Source: Marinihelvus sp963695135 (GTDB taxonomy: Bacteria > Pseudomonadota > Gammaproteobacteria > Xanthomonadales > SZUA-36). From it: a stretch of DNA of 64,000 nt. The stretch is from positions 1-64,000 of the forward strand of contig CAVOGA010000005.1 in the NCBI GenBank assembly GCA_963695135.1, given 5' to 3'. The notes under the pieces were generated by a model, which was given only the letters and a program-made list of their open reading frames with translations, did no database searches and was not told the DNA's origin. Positions 54,433 to 63,499 of this stretch are shown one piece after another (position 1 is the stretch's first letter; each line of letters begins with the position of its first letter). Position numbers and translations under genes: made by a program.

Positions 54433-56844
54433 CTACCAGGTCTTACGCACCGAGAATCCGTAATGGATCGGCCGGTTGACGAAATCGAAAAACGCGTATT
54501 CGTCGGTATCAAACCAGTCCGAGGCATAACTGTTGTCCTGCCGGTTGTTGACGCGTCGCTCGTCAGTCAGGTTGCGCACGAACAGCGTGACGATCCACTC
54601 ATTGGGCAAATTCAGACCGAGCTGGAGGTTCGTGTTGCTCCAGTCCGGGATCAGGCCGGCAGGGGACCGGTTGATGGCAGCACCCGTGCTGTTCCACCAC
54701 TCATCCCCGTAGGCGTAGTCCACCCGGGTCCACAACTCGCCGCCGAACAGCTCGAAGGGAAAGGTGTAGTCCAGCGCTGCCCAGTACTGGAGTTCCGGCG
54801 CGTTTGGCAGGGGATCACCGGGCTCGATGACATCGCCATTGAGGAATTCGTAGGTGCTTTTGGCCTCGGCTTTTAGATTGGTCAAATTGCCGGTAAACAA
54901 CAGGCTGTCGGTAATCTGCCAGGTCACACCGAGTTCCACGCCCTTGTATTCCGTATCACCACCGTTAACCGTTCCCCGCAGCCACCACTGGCCACCCACG
55001 CCGCCCTCACTGAACTGGCGGTTATTCCATTCCATGAGGAACAAGGTCAGGTTGATTTGCAGGCGGTTGTCCAGCCATTCGGTCTTGCCGCCGATTTCGT
55101 AGTTGTTCAGGAAATCGGGTTCAAAGGTAACCGGAATGAGCCCGGTGCCGGATGCTCTCTGACTGTTCTCACCCCCGGGGCGGAAACCTTCGCTGTAAAG
55201 GAGGTAGATCATGTGATCGTCGTTGAAGAAGTATTGGGTAGAGAACTTGTACACCATGTCATCAACGTCGGTCTGAGACGTCACGATGCCATTCGTGGCA
55301 CGGCTGCCTGGGGGTGCGAGGCCTTCCGGAAACTGGTTCTGCTCCAGGTAGTCCTGTTCAAATTTGAACCAGCGGGCGCCGCCGGTCACCCACCATTTCT
55401 CCGTGATCTGGAAGGTCGCCTCGCCGAAGAAGGCCAGCTGGGTGTTGGTGCGGTCCAGGCGCTGCGTATACGCCAGGTTGGTCGGCGTCAGCGGATAGGG
55501 AATGTCATAAATTCCGTTGTAGCTGTAGTAGTAGGCCAGGTAGTTGGCGTAGTACCAGCCGATGGTGTCGACCAGGTCGTTGTTGACCGCGCCGTAGAGC
55601 CACTGGTCGTCGATCTTCTCGTAGAACGCGCCGACCATCCACTGGAAGCGGCTGTCGCCGTTCGAAGTGAGGCGCAGTTCCTGCGATACCCGGTCCTGGG
55701 TCTGGTCGTTGAACAGGTAGCCGTAGGTGTACTCGGTGTTGTACAGCGCGAAGCCGTAATAGACACCGAAGTAACTGTCCTTCCACTGCTCGTAGATCAT
55801 GTTGTCAAATTCGTAGGTGATCTCGCGATCCAGGTAGGTCGTGCTCGAGGTCAGGGTGGCGAACCCGAGATCACCGTTGATGAGCAGCCCGGCGTTCCAC
55901 CAGTTGTCGTCACGGTTTTCCTTGTAAAACAGGGAGTGCTGGTATTCCGGCAGGTTTGAGTCATCCCCCCAGGCGCCCTCGGAGGAGTTGTCTTCCGCGA
56001 TCAGGGTGACAACGGTTTCCCAGTTGTCATTGACGTTCCACAGCAGGGAGGCGCGCCCGCCGGTCAGTGAATAGTCGTTGTAATTGTCTTCGACAATGGC
56101 CGAGTTATTGCCAGGCGAGGTAAATTGCGGTGCCGGCTGAACATACGTATTGCCAAGAACGTTGTCGATCCACCCGCCTTCGTCGCGGGTATGTCCCACA
56201 AACCGCATGGCCAGCGTGTCTTCGATGAGCGGCACGTTCAGCCAGCCGTTGACGGCATAACTGCCATCGCCGCCCTGGGTGTCAAAATATTCAGCGTAGA
56301 CCTGGCCCGAATAGCCGGTCGTATCAGGCCGGTTGGTGACCACCCGGACCGTACCCGCCAGCGCAGCAGCACCGAACAGCGTGCCCTGAGGTCCCGGCAA
56401 GGACTCAACACGCGCAATGTCGACCATGGCCGGCCACAGCTGTTGCGAGCTGAAGGTGAGCGGCGTCTCGTCAAAATAGATGGCGCTGGTGCTGTCGGTG
56501 TAATACTCGCCCGTACCAGTTGAAACACCGCGGAACTTGACCGAGTTTCGCCCGGGCTGGTCGGCGATAAGGGTCAGGCTGGGCAATGCGTTGGCAACAT
56601 CGTTGAAGTTGGTAAACGCATTTCGTTCGATCTGCTGGGTGGTGAAGGCCTGCAAACTCTGCGCCAGGTCCTGCATGGAAGACTCACGCAGGGTCGCGGT
56701 GACCATCACCTCTTCAATGATATTTTCGTCGGTCTCCGGTTGTTGCGCGACAGCATAGCCGGCTGGCGCAAGCGCTGTGGCAATGGCCGTGGAGATGGTG
56801 GTCCTTTTCGACCCGATCTTGCCGTACCTGGACGAATCGCTCAT
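54433..56844 (-). CDS. TonB-dependent receptor B
   Basis: 803 residues, intact, from ATG 56844 (the frame runs 39 codons further upstream). Signal peptide ends AGYAVAQ, then IIEEVMVTATLRESSMQDLAQ (plug start), GPQGTLFGAAALAGTVRVVT, LYSEGFRPGGENSQRASGTG and a final VNRPIHYGFSVRKTW. Two long loops are very rich in tyrosine: about 55505-55560 (WYYANYLAYYYSYNGIYD) and 55713-55780 (SYFGVYYGFALYNTEYTYGY). Same subfamily as receptor A. Ligand unknown; next to a DUF4915-like protein and TPR-sulfotransferase B. Confidence 0.93.
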   Translation of the reverse strand: MSDSSRYGKIGSKRTTISTAIATALAPAGYAVAQQPETDENIIEEVMVTATLRESSMQDLAQSLQAFTTQQIERNAFTNFNDVANALPSLTLIADQPGRNSVKFRGVSTGTGEYYTDSTSAIYFDETPLTFSSQQLWPAMVDIARVESLPGPQGTLFGAAALAGTVRVVTNRPDTTGYSGQVYAEYFDTQGGDGSYAVNGWLNVPLIEDTLAMRFVGHTRDEGGWIDNVLGNTYVQPAPQFTSPGNNSAIVEDNYNDYSLTGGRASLLWNVNDNWETVVTLIAEDNSSEGAWGDDSNLPEYQHSLFYKENRDDNWWNAGLLINGDLGFATLTSSTTYLDREITYEFDNMIYEQWKDSYFGVYYGFALYNTEYTYGYLFNDQTQDRVSQELRLTSNGDSRFQWMVGAFYEKIDDQWLYGAVNNDLVDTIGWYYANYLAYYYSYNGIYDIPYPLTPTNLAYTQRLDRTNTQLAFFGEATFQITEKWWVTGGARWFKFEQDYLEQNQFPEGLAPPGSRATNGIVTSQTDVDDMVYKFSTQYFFNDDHMIYLLYSEGFRPGGENSQRASGTGLIPVTFEPDFLNNYEIGGKTEWLDNRLQINLTLFLMEWNNRQFSEGGVGGQWWLRGTVNGGDTEYKGVELGVTWQITDSLLFTGNLTNLKAEAKSTYEFLNGDVIEPGDPLPNAPELQYWAALDYTFPFELFGGELWTRVDYAYGDEWWNSTGAAINRSPAGLIPDWSNTNLQLGLNLPNEWIVTLFVRNLTDERRVNNRQDNSYASDWFDTDEYAFFDFVNRPIHYGFSVRKTW

Positions 56845-57070
56845 AAGGTTCTTCCTGCCTCTGACGGTGATTGGCTTCCCAAATGACTGCAAGTAAATCT
56901 CATTAACCAGCCGTGAGATCTTTATTTTATGACCGCCTTTCCCGCCCCGCCCAATCAGCACAGAAACGGTAAATAACGGTTTTCTAGCCAGAATTTAACA
57001 ACTGTAGCGCGCCCGCACAATGCAAGACGGCATAAAAGCCCTGTTTTAAGTTGACGATTTATCAACCCAG
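56845..57070. other. Intergenic region upstream of TonB receptor B
   Basis: About 225 bases without a gene. AT-rich (TAAAAT-like stretch near 56920 on the minus strand) and probably holds the receptor's promoter, but no -35/-10 pair with correct spacing was found. Confidence 0.4.
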
Positions 57071-57348
57071 GGTCTCCCCGACCCCCTTACCGCCCCGCCC
57101 CAAAACATTATTGGGCGGAAGGCCGTGGAGAGGGGGTGCGGTTTGCGCCAAAGGCGCAAGAAGCGCCCCCTTTCCACGCCGGACGCCGCCGGGTCTCCAC
57201 GGACCCTCCTTACCGCCCCGCCCCAAAAAAATATTGGGCGGAAGGCCGTGGAGAGGGGGTGCGGTTTGCGCCAAAGGCGCAAGAAGCGCCCCCTTTCCAC
57301 GCCGGACGCCGCCGGGTCTCCACGGAACCCTCCCTTACCGCCCCATAA
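57071..57348. repeat. Tandem palindromic repeat, period about 122 bp
   Basis: Two full copies (57071-57191 and 57192-57314) and the start of a third (57315-57348). Each full copy contains a large stem: GTGGAGAGGGGGTGCG pairs with CGCCCCCTTTCCAC, enclosing a perfect TTGCGCC-AAA-GGCGCAA hairpin (57143-57159 in copy 1). A GGGCGG/CCGCCC pair lies at the edges. The stop codon of the Rieske gene (57335) lies in the partial third copy, so the hairpins may also end its transcript. Differs between copies by a few bases. Confidence 0.85.
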
Positions 57349-58534
57349 CCCCCAGATACCACGAAAGAAAATCCCAGGTGTAATACTCCATCGGACTCAA
57401 GGGCCCCGGCCGGTAAAAGCGCGACCGCACCCCCTGCGCATTGCGCTCAATGATGCGTTTGTCCGCATGGGTGGTCACGTCCCACAGCCACACGAGCTTG
57501 TCCTTGTCGTAGTCCTTGCCTTCCTCCGCGTCACCGCGCACCAGCCAGGTGATGTCGCAGTCCGCCCGCTGCGGGCCAAGCGGCTTGAAGGCGTAGATCA
57601 CCACGTAGTCCGGGTACGCCAGGGCGAAAGTGACCGGCCCGACCTCGAAGTCGGTGCAGCCGCCGTAGTAATCCTTGATGCGCCCCATCAGCGGCGCCAG
57701 GGGTTGCCCGTCCTTGCTGCCGGTGACGTGCGAACGCACCAGGGGATAGCTGGAGAAACCATAGCCGGCGCCAAACGCGGGAGCATTGGCATATTTCTTG
57801 TCCAGCCCTTCTTTGGGCAGACCACAGGCGATCGCCCGCTCCTTCAGCGCAGCGTAGTTCTCCGGCGTCTTATTGGACGGATCAGCGAGCGAATGGCCCC
57901 GGGAATATTCCGGGTGCGAGGGCGCGCAGTGATAGCACTCGCAGTAATTTTCGACCGCCAGCTTCCAGTTCGCGTCCATCGGATAGCTCTGCCGGTGCGC
58001 GACCTTCGCATTGGCGAGATCCCAGGGTTCCAGACAGGCGCCCAGTTCCCGCTTGGCGTCGGTCAGCGGCGCCGGATCGTCGGCAAAATTAATGTAGATC
58101 ATGCCCCCGATCAGCTCACAGGCAATGGTCTTCAGGCCCAGCCCGGACTGGTCAAAGTCCTCTTTCATGTGCGCGGCAGCCACCAGTTTGCCGTCCGCGT
58201 CGTAGGTCCAGCCGTGGTAGCGGCAGGTCAGACGGCGCCCGTGGCCCTGGGGTTCAAGACAGACCCGCGACCCGCGGTGCCGGCAGACATTGACCAGCGC
58301 GTTCACACGGTCCTCCGCGGCGCGGATGATGATCACCGACTCCCGGTCGAGCTCATAGAGAAACCAGTCACCGACCCGCGGGATTTCGCTGATATGTCCC
58401 GCGTAGAGCCAGATACGCATGAAGATGCGTTCCAGTTCTTCCTGGTAAATGCTCTCATCCAGGTAAAAAGCCTGGTCAATGGCCCGCATATCCGTTTGTT
58501 GCGCAGCGAGCTGCGCGATCTTGTTCATTTCCAA
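57335..58534 (-). CDS. Rieske non-haem iron oxygenase (ring-hydroxylating/betaine-type)
   Basis: 399 residues. Rieske centre: NVCRHRGSRVCLEPQGHGRR and LTCRYHGWTYDADGK (CxH...CxxH). Catalytic domain: ENYCECYHCAPSHPEYS (ECYHC-APSHPE bridging and iron ligands), WLVRGDAEEGKDYD. The overall form matches aromatic ring-hydroxylating alpha subunits and the glycine-betaine/quaternary-amine monooxygenases (GbcA type). No reductase partner is visible. Third gene of a minus-strand operon with a BetI-type regulator and an acyl-CoA dehydrogenase. Confidence 0.9.
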   Translation of the reverse strand: MEMNKIAQLAAQQTDMRAIDQAFYLDESIYQEELERIFMRIWLYAGHISEIPRVGDWFLYELDRESVIIIRAAEDRVNALVNVCRHRGSRVCLEPQGHGRRLTCRYHGWTYDADGKLVAAAHMKEDFDQSGLGLKTIACELIGGMIYINFADDPAPLTDAKRELGACLEPWDLANAKVAHRQSYPMDANWKLAVENYCECYHCAPSHPEYSRGHSLADPSNKTPENYAALKERAIACGLPKEGLDKKYANAPAFGAGYGFSSYPLVRSHVTGSKDGQPLAPLMGRIKDYYGGCTDFEVGPVTFALAYPDYVVIYAFKPLGPQRADCDITWLVRGDAEEGKDYDKDKLVWLWDVTTHADKRIIERNAQGVRSRFYRPGPLSPMEYYTWDFLSWYLGVMGR

Positions 58535-58551
58535 GGGTGTTTCCTCCGTGC

Positions 58552-59720
58552 TTACATTCCATCCAGCCCGCGCTTGGCAAGCTGCCTGGCGATGATCAGG
58601 CGCTGCACTTCGCTGGCGCCTTCCCAGATCCGGTCGACGCGCAATTCGCGTGCAAAGCGTTCGGCGCAGTTCTCCCGCATGTAACCGCGACCGCCAAAAA
58701 TCTGCTGGGCGCGGTCCGCGATGCGGCCGGCCGCTTCCGAGGCGTAGAGCTTGGCCACCGAGCAGCGCGTGTGCAAGGCTTTTACGTCATCACCGCGGTC
58801 ATGGGCCGCAGCGGTTTCGTAGGTCATCAGGCGGGCGGCCCACAGTTCCGTGACGCTGTCGGCCAGCATGGCCTGGATCATCTGCTTGTCCAGCAGCGGC
58901 TCACCGGACACTTCCCGGTGCGCGGCAAACGCCGTCGCCTCCTCGATCAAGCCGTGCCGCCGCGCCGCAGTTGCGCGCCGCGATCATCAAACGCTCGCGC
59001 CGGAACCAGGCATGCGACCAGGCCATGCCCCCACCCTCTTCGCCAATCAGGTTTTCGGCTGGCACGAACACATCCGTAAATTTGAGCTCCGGGTGATGGT
59101 GATCGAAGGTGTGGCTGAACAGCGGCGTGCGCAAAACCTCGATGCCGGGCGTATCCGCGTCCACGAAGAGCAGCACATCGCTGCCTGCGTGAGGCCCGTC
59201 AGCAAGCCGTGCCTGCACGAACAGGTAGTCGGCCAGGTTATGGCTGGTCACAAACCACTTCACGCCGTCCAGGCGGTAGCCCCCGTCCACGCGCCGCGCG
59301 GTGGTCTCTACCACCACGTCCGAGCCGGAAGCCTCCTCGGTGATGGCATAGCATTCCTTGCGCTCGCCACGCATCAGCGGCAGCACGTAGCGCTGCAACT
59401 GGTCCGGCGTGCAGGCCTCGAACATCCACTGGTGCGGCTCCGAAAAACACCAGCACAGCGCATTGGTCACGCGGCCCAGCTGCTCCCAGACCGCTACCTG
59501 GTCAACCTGGCGCAAACCCAGGCCGCCATGCTCCGGAGGCACGTCCATGGAGCTGAAACCCAGCTCGCGGGCACGCAGCTTGTGGGCCTTGGCGGTCTTC
59601 TCCGGCCAGGCGGCCCTCGTTCATCTCGGCCTCGACCTCGCAGGGAATCAACTCTTCCTCGGCAAAGCGGCGGGCCGTCTCCAGCCACCCCGCGGTGGTG
59701 GCGTCCATGGGTACTCTCAT
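58552..59720 (-). CDS. Acyl-CoA dehydrogenase, two frameshifts
   Basis: One gene from ATG 59720 (overlapping the regulator's stop, ATGA) in three frames. +1 break near 59612 (NEGRLA then EKTAKAHKLRARELGFSSMD) and +1 break near 58965 (AAARL then IEEATAFAAHREVSG). Joined about 389 residues. ECYAITEEASGSDVVVETTA (FAD/substrate), GGMAWSHAWFRRERLMIAAR, IFGGRGYMRENCAERFAREL and RIWEGASEVQRLIIARQLAK (catalytic Glu region) are all present. Oxidises an acyl-CoA or acts as a flavin monooxygenase/dehydrogenase variant; substrate unknown. Confidence 0.85.
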
Positions 59721-60371
59721 GAGGCTTCGCGCTCCTCGATGCGATCAAAGTGATCGGGAAAAATATGTGCCAGGTAGGTCATGGATACGCGCAGCGCATG
59801 GCGGCGGCTCAGCGAACGCGGGTTGGCGAGCATGTCCAGCCAGAGCCCCTCGGTGATGGCGGCCAGCGCCCGGGCGGCGTATTCCGGATCGATGCGGTCA
59901 TACCCTCCGTCGCGAACCAGTTCGCGACACAGCTTGATCATGATCCGGTCGTAATCCCGGTCGCGGGCGGCGCACAGCTTGCGGTAGGTCGGGCGCGCCT
60001 TGGACTCGCTCCAGAAAGCGAACCAGACCGCCAGCTTGTCGCGGTCACAGACCGAGTGGTGGAAATCCACCTCGACCAGTGCCGCCAGCCGCTCCGCCGG
60101 ACTCCGGCGGCGCCGCCTCCAGGGCCGACTCCCACAGCTGGCGATACTCGTCCACAACCCGCTCCAGCGTCGCCAGCAACAACTTCTCCTTGCTGTCGAA
60201 ATGCAGGTTGATGATGCCCTGGCTGAGCCCCGCCTCGCTGGCCACCGAGGCCGTGGTGGTGTCCGACAGGCCGTTTTTGGCGATCGAGCGAATCGTGGCC
60301 TCGATCAGCTGGGTCCGCCGTTCCGCTTTACTGGCGGTGCGCGGCATTTTGGTGTTGGCGTCCTTTTTCAT
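59717..60371 (-). CDS. betI: BetI-type TetR regulator, one frameshift
   Basis: One gene in two frames from 60371 (break near 60100, EAAPPES then AERLAALVEVDFHH; +1). N-terminal HTH: RRTQLIEATIRSIAKNGLSD and SEAGLSQGIINLHFDSKEKL. The C-terminal HSVCDRDKLAVWFAFWSESKARPTYRKL and TEGLWLDMLANP match BetI, the choline/betaine-responsive repressor. Likely represses both this operon and the divergent aminotransferase genes through the palindrome at 60437. Confidence 0.82.
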
Positions 60372-60436
60372 GAACTCGCGTAAGGCTCCAGAAGCGCCGG
60401 CCAGAATGCTTAGCGGCAGCGCCTATCAGCTATTGA

Positions 60437-60456
60437 CTGAATGTTTATTCATTCAG
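60437..60456. promoter_or_regulatory. Palindromic operator candidate for the BetI-type regulator
   Basis: CTGAATG-TTTATT-CATTCAG inverted repeat in the AT-rich stretch between the divergent operons (TTGACT at 60433, GTATAC at 60464). BetI boxes have a similar TGAA(T/C)-centred palindrome; that similarity is from memory. Confidence 0.65.
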
Positions 60457-60517
60457 ATGGACAGTATACGCGGATTATGGGAAACTCGTCACCGTCTTTT
60501 TCACTATCGGAGCAATC

Positions 60518-61883
60518 ATGGACACCCCCCGGCGACGTCGTTCGCTAAAGCGATCTAACGCACACTTCAAAAAAGCCGTACAGGCCATGCCCCTGGGTGT
60601 GTCATCCAATTTCCGCTACTGGGGTGACGACAAAACCCTGTACATCGACCACGGGCGCGGGGCGCGGATAACCGACATCGATGGCAATGAATACATCGAT
60701 TACCGCATGGGCTACGGGCCCGGCATTCTCGGCTACGCGGATCCGCGGGTGGATGAAGCAGCTCGGGAGGGCATGCAGGTCGGCGGTGTCTTTGCGCTGT
60801 CCACGGAACTGGAATACGAGGTCGCCAAACGCATCACCAAGATGGTGCCGGCGGCGGAACTCGTGCGTTTTTCCAACTCGGGAACCGAGGCGGTGATGGC
60901 AGCGCTGCGCCTGGCCCGTGCCTTCACGGGCAAGGACGCGCACATCATCGTCGAGGGCGGCTACCACGGAATTTTTGATTCGGTGCTCTGGTACGCAGAC
61001 ATCGAGGAATGGGATCAGGACACCGGCGAACCCTCGGTGGAGGCGGACAGCGAGGGCATCCCCGCGATGCTCAAAAAACTGGCCCACTTTACGCCGCTGA
61101 ACGACGCCAACTATCTCGAGGATGTGCTGAAAAAGCACCATCAGGATATCGGCGCCTTCCTGATCGAGCCGATGATGGGCAATTGCTGCTCAATCACGGC
61201 CACCAGGGAGTACGTCCAGGCCGCGCGCGAACTCTGCGACCGCTATGACGTGGTGATGATCGTGGACGAAGTGAAATCCGGTTTTCGGGTTGCCCGTGGC
61301 GGCGTGCAGGAACTTATGGGCTTCAAGGCCGACCTGTGCACCTTTGCCAAGGCCGTTGCGAATGGATACCCGATTTCCGTGGTTGCCGGGCGCGAGGACA
61401 TCATGAAGCCAGGTCGGCAACGGCGTGGTGCACGGCGGCACCTATACCTGCCACTCCGTGTCCCTGGCGGCGGCGCACAAGACCCTGGAAATTCTCGATG
61501 AAACCGATGCCCTGGAAACCATCGCCGACTATGGCAGCCGGATGCAGGCCGGCATGAGCCAGATCCTGACGGCGCGCGACATCCCGCACAGCTTCGTGGG
61601 GCACCCGTCGATGGGCGGCCTGTTCTTCCATGAAACCGCACCGGGCAATTATCGCGACTGGCTGGACTCGGACTACACGTTTTATGACACCATGGCCCCC
61701 GAACTCCATGAACTGGGCATACTGTGTGAGCCGGACTCCCGCGAACCCTGGTTTATCTGCGAGGCGCATGCCCGGGACAACAACCTGGCGCTGACCCTGG
61801 CAGCCTTCGAGGAAGCGGTGGACATCACGCTTGAACGCATCAACAATCTCCCGGCACAGATCGGGGCAACGGGGAATAACTAG
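60518..61883 (+). CDS. Class III (GSA-type) aminotransferase, one frameshift
   Basis: One gene in two frames (+1 break near 61412: EDIMKP then VGNGVVHGGTYTCHS). Joined about 454 residues. N-terminal KKAVQAMPLGVSSNFRYWGDD, PLP-site ELVRFSNSGTEAVMAALRLA, VVMIVDEVKSGFRVARGG and CTFAKAVANGYP with the Schiff-base Lys278. The class resembles glutamate-1-semialdehyde aminomutases and taurine/beta-amino acid aminotransferases. First gene of a plus-strand operon divergent from the BetI-type regulator. Confidence 0.85.
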
Positions 61884-63499
61884 TGAAGAAATACGACGCC
61901 ATCGTGGTTGGCGCCGGGCACAACGGCATCACCAACGCCGCCTTCCTGGCCAAGGCCGGGCTGGACGTGCTGCTGGTGGAAAAAAACGACTGGATCGGCG
62001 GTGCAACCGTCAGCCGGAACCTGCACGAGGACTGGATCTATTCCAATTGCTCCTACGTCTGCAGCCTGCTGCGTCCGGAAATCTATCGCGAACTGGACCT
62101 GGCCAAATACGGGCTGCAGGTCGTGCCCTACGGCGGCTCGGTCACCATCAGCCAGAACGGCGATTACCTCGGCAGCTACACGGACAGCGATGCGTCGCGG
62201 CGCGAAATGATGCGCCACAGCCACCGCGATGCGGATGCGGAGCACCGCTACTGGCGCGACATCATGCGCCAGGCCCGCTTCATCCGTCAGTTCCTGCTGC
62301 GCACCGCGCCGGACCCCACCTCCTTCAAGCCCCGGGACCTGCTCGAACTGCTGCACCTGGGCCGCAAGTTCTGGGACCTGGGCGAGCAGACCATTTACGA
62401 CACGATCCGCTTCTACACCATGAGCATCTCGGACTTTCTCGACGAGTATTTCGAGAACCCGCTGATCAAGGCGGCGCACGCGGGCAGCGGCATCATCGGT
62501 TCCGCCCTGGGTGTCATGTCGCCGGGAACAGCCTACGTGCTGCTCCATCACGCCATGGGCGACGTGGACGGCACCGCCGGCGCCTGGGGCTTTGCCCGCG
62601 GCGGCATGGGCGCCATCGCCAACGCGATGCACGCCTGCTACGAGGACAACGGCGGCACGACCGTGGCCGGCTCCGGCGTTGAGCACATCATCGTCAAGGA
62701 CGATCAGGTTACCGGCGTCGCCCTGGAAAACGGCGATGAGTACCATGCGGACATCGTGGTTTCGAACATGACCCTGCCACGCACCTTCCTGGAATGCATG
62801 GATCCCAAGGACCTGCGGCCCGAGTTCCTGGAAAAATGCCGCAACTTCAAGATCCGCGGCTCCTCCGGCAAGCTCAATATCGCCCTGGAAGGCGTGCCCG
62901 ACTTCCCTGCCCTGCGCGGCAACCCGGAACTGATCAAGGCGGACATGCACCTGATCGATTCCATCGAGCGCCTGGAGCGGGCCTACGACGACTGGAAAGA
63001 CGGCACCTGGTCGCGCGACCCCTACATCGACATGCTGATGCCGTCGCTGACCGACCCGACCATGGCCCCGCCGGGCAAACATTTCATGTCCGTCTTCGTG
63101 CAGTACGTGCCGCCAAAAATCCGCGGCAAGGACTGGACCGACGAGGACCGCGACGGCTTCCGCGACACGGTCCTGAACCAGATCGAAAACTACGCACCCG
63201 GCTTCAAAAAGCTGATTGCCCACGTGGAGGTGCGCACCCCCCGGGAACTGGAAAACGAGGTCGGCCTGACGGAGGGCAACATTTTCCAGGGCGAACTGAC
63301 CATGGACCAGCTGCTGTTCAACCGCCCGATACCCGGCTACGCGCAATACCGGGGGCCGGTCAAAGGCCTGTGGATGTGCGGCTCCTCCAACCACCCCGGC
63401 GGCGGCGTGATGGCCGCACCGGGCGCCAACGCGGCGCGCGAGATTCTCATGGACCTGAAGAAACCCAACACGGTGCCGGAGGGCTGGCTCGATGACTAA
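61883..63499 (+). CDS. Phytoene-desaturase-like FAD oxidoreductase 1
   Basis: 538 residues from a GTG that overlaps the previous stop by one base. FAD fingerprint YDAIVVGAGHNGITNAAFLA, then VLLVEKNDWIGGATVSRN; C-terminal RGPVKGLWMCGSSNHPGGGVMAAPGANAARE. Belongs to the NAD(P)/FAD carotenoid-desaturase-like superfamily, but many non-carotenoid amine or lipid oxidases have this form. No carotenoid genes are near it. Confidence 0.85.
   Translation: MKKYDAIVVGAGHNGITNAAFLAKAGLDVLLVEKNDWIGGATVSRNLHEDWIYSNCSYVCSLLRPEIYRELDLAKYGLQVVPYGGSVTISQNGDYLGSYTDSDASRREMMRHSHRDADAEHRYWRDIMRQARFIRQFLLRTAPDPTSFKPRDLLELLHLGRKFWDLGEQTIYDTIRFYTMSISDFLDEYFENPLIKAAHAGSGIIGSALGVMSPGTAYVLLHHAMGDVDGTAGAWGFARGGMGAIANAMHACYEDNGGTTVAGSGVEHIIVKDDQVTGVALENGDEYHADIVVSNMTLPRTFLECMDPKDLRPEFLEKCRNFKIRGSSGKLNIALEGVPDFPALRGNPELIKADMHLIDSIERLERAYDDWKDGTWSRDPYIDMLMPSLTDPTMAPPGKHFMSVFVQYVPPKIRGKDWTDEDRDGFRDTVLNQIENYAPGFKKLIAHVEVRTPRELENEVGLTEGNIFQGELTMDQLLFNRPIPGYAQYRGPVKGLWMCGSSNHPGGGVMAAPGANAAREILMDLKKPNTVPEGWLDD

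Noticed and set aside
57071..57348. CRISPR array or IS element
   Set aside because: Period of about 122 bp without spacers or transposase; fits a palindromic tandem repeat instead.
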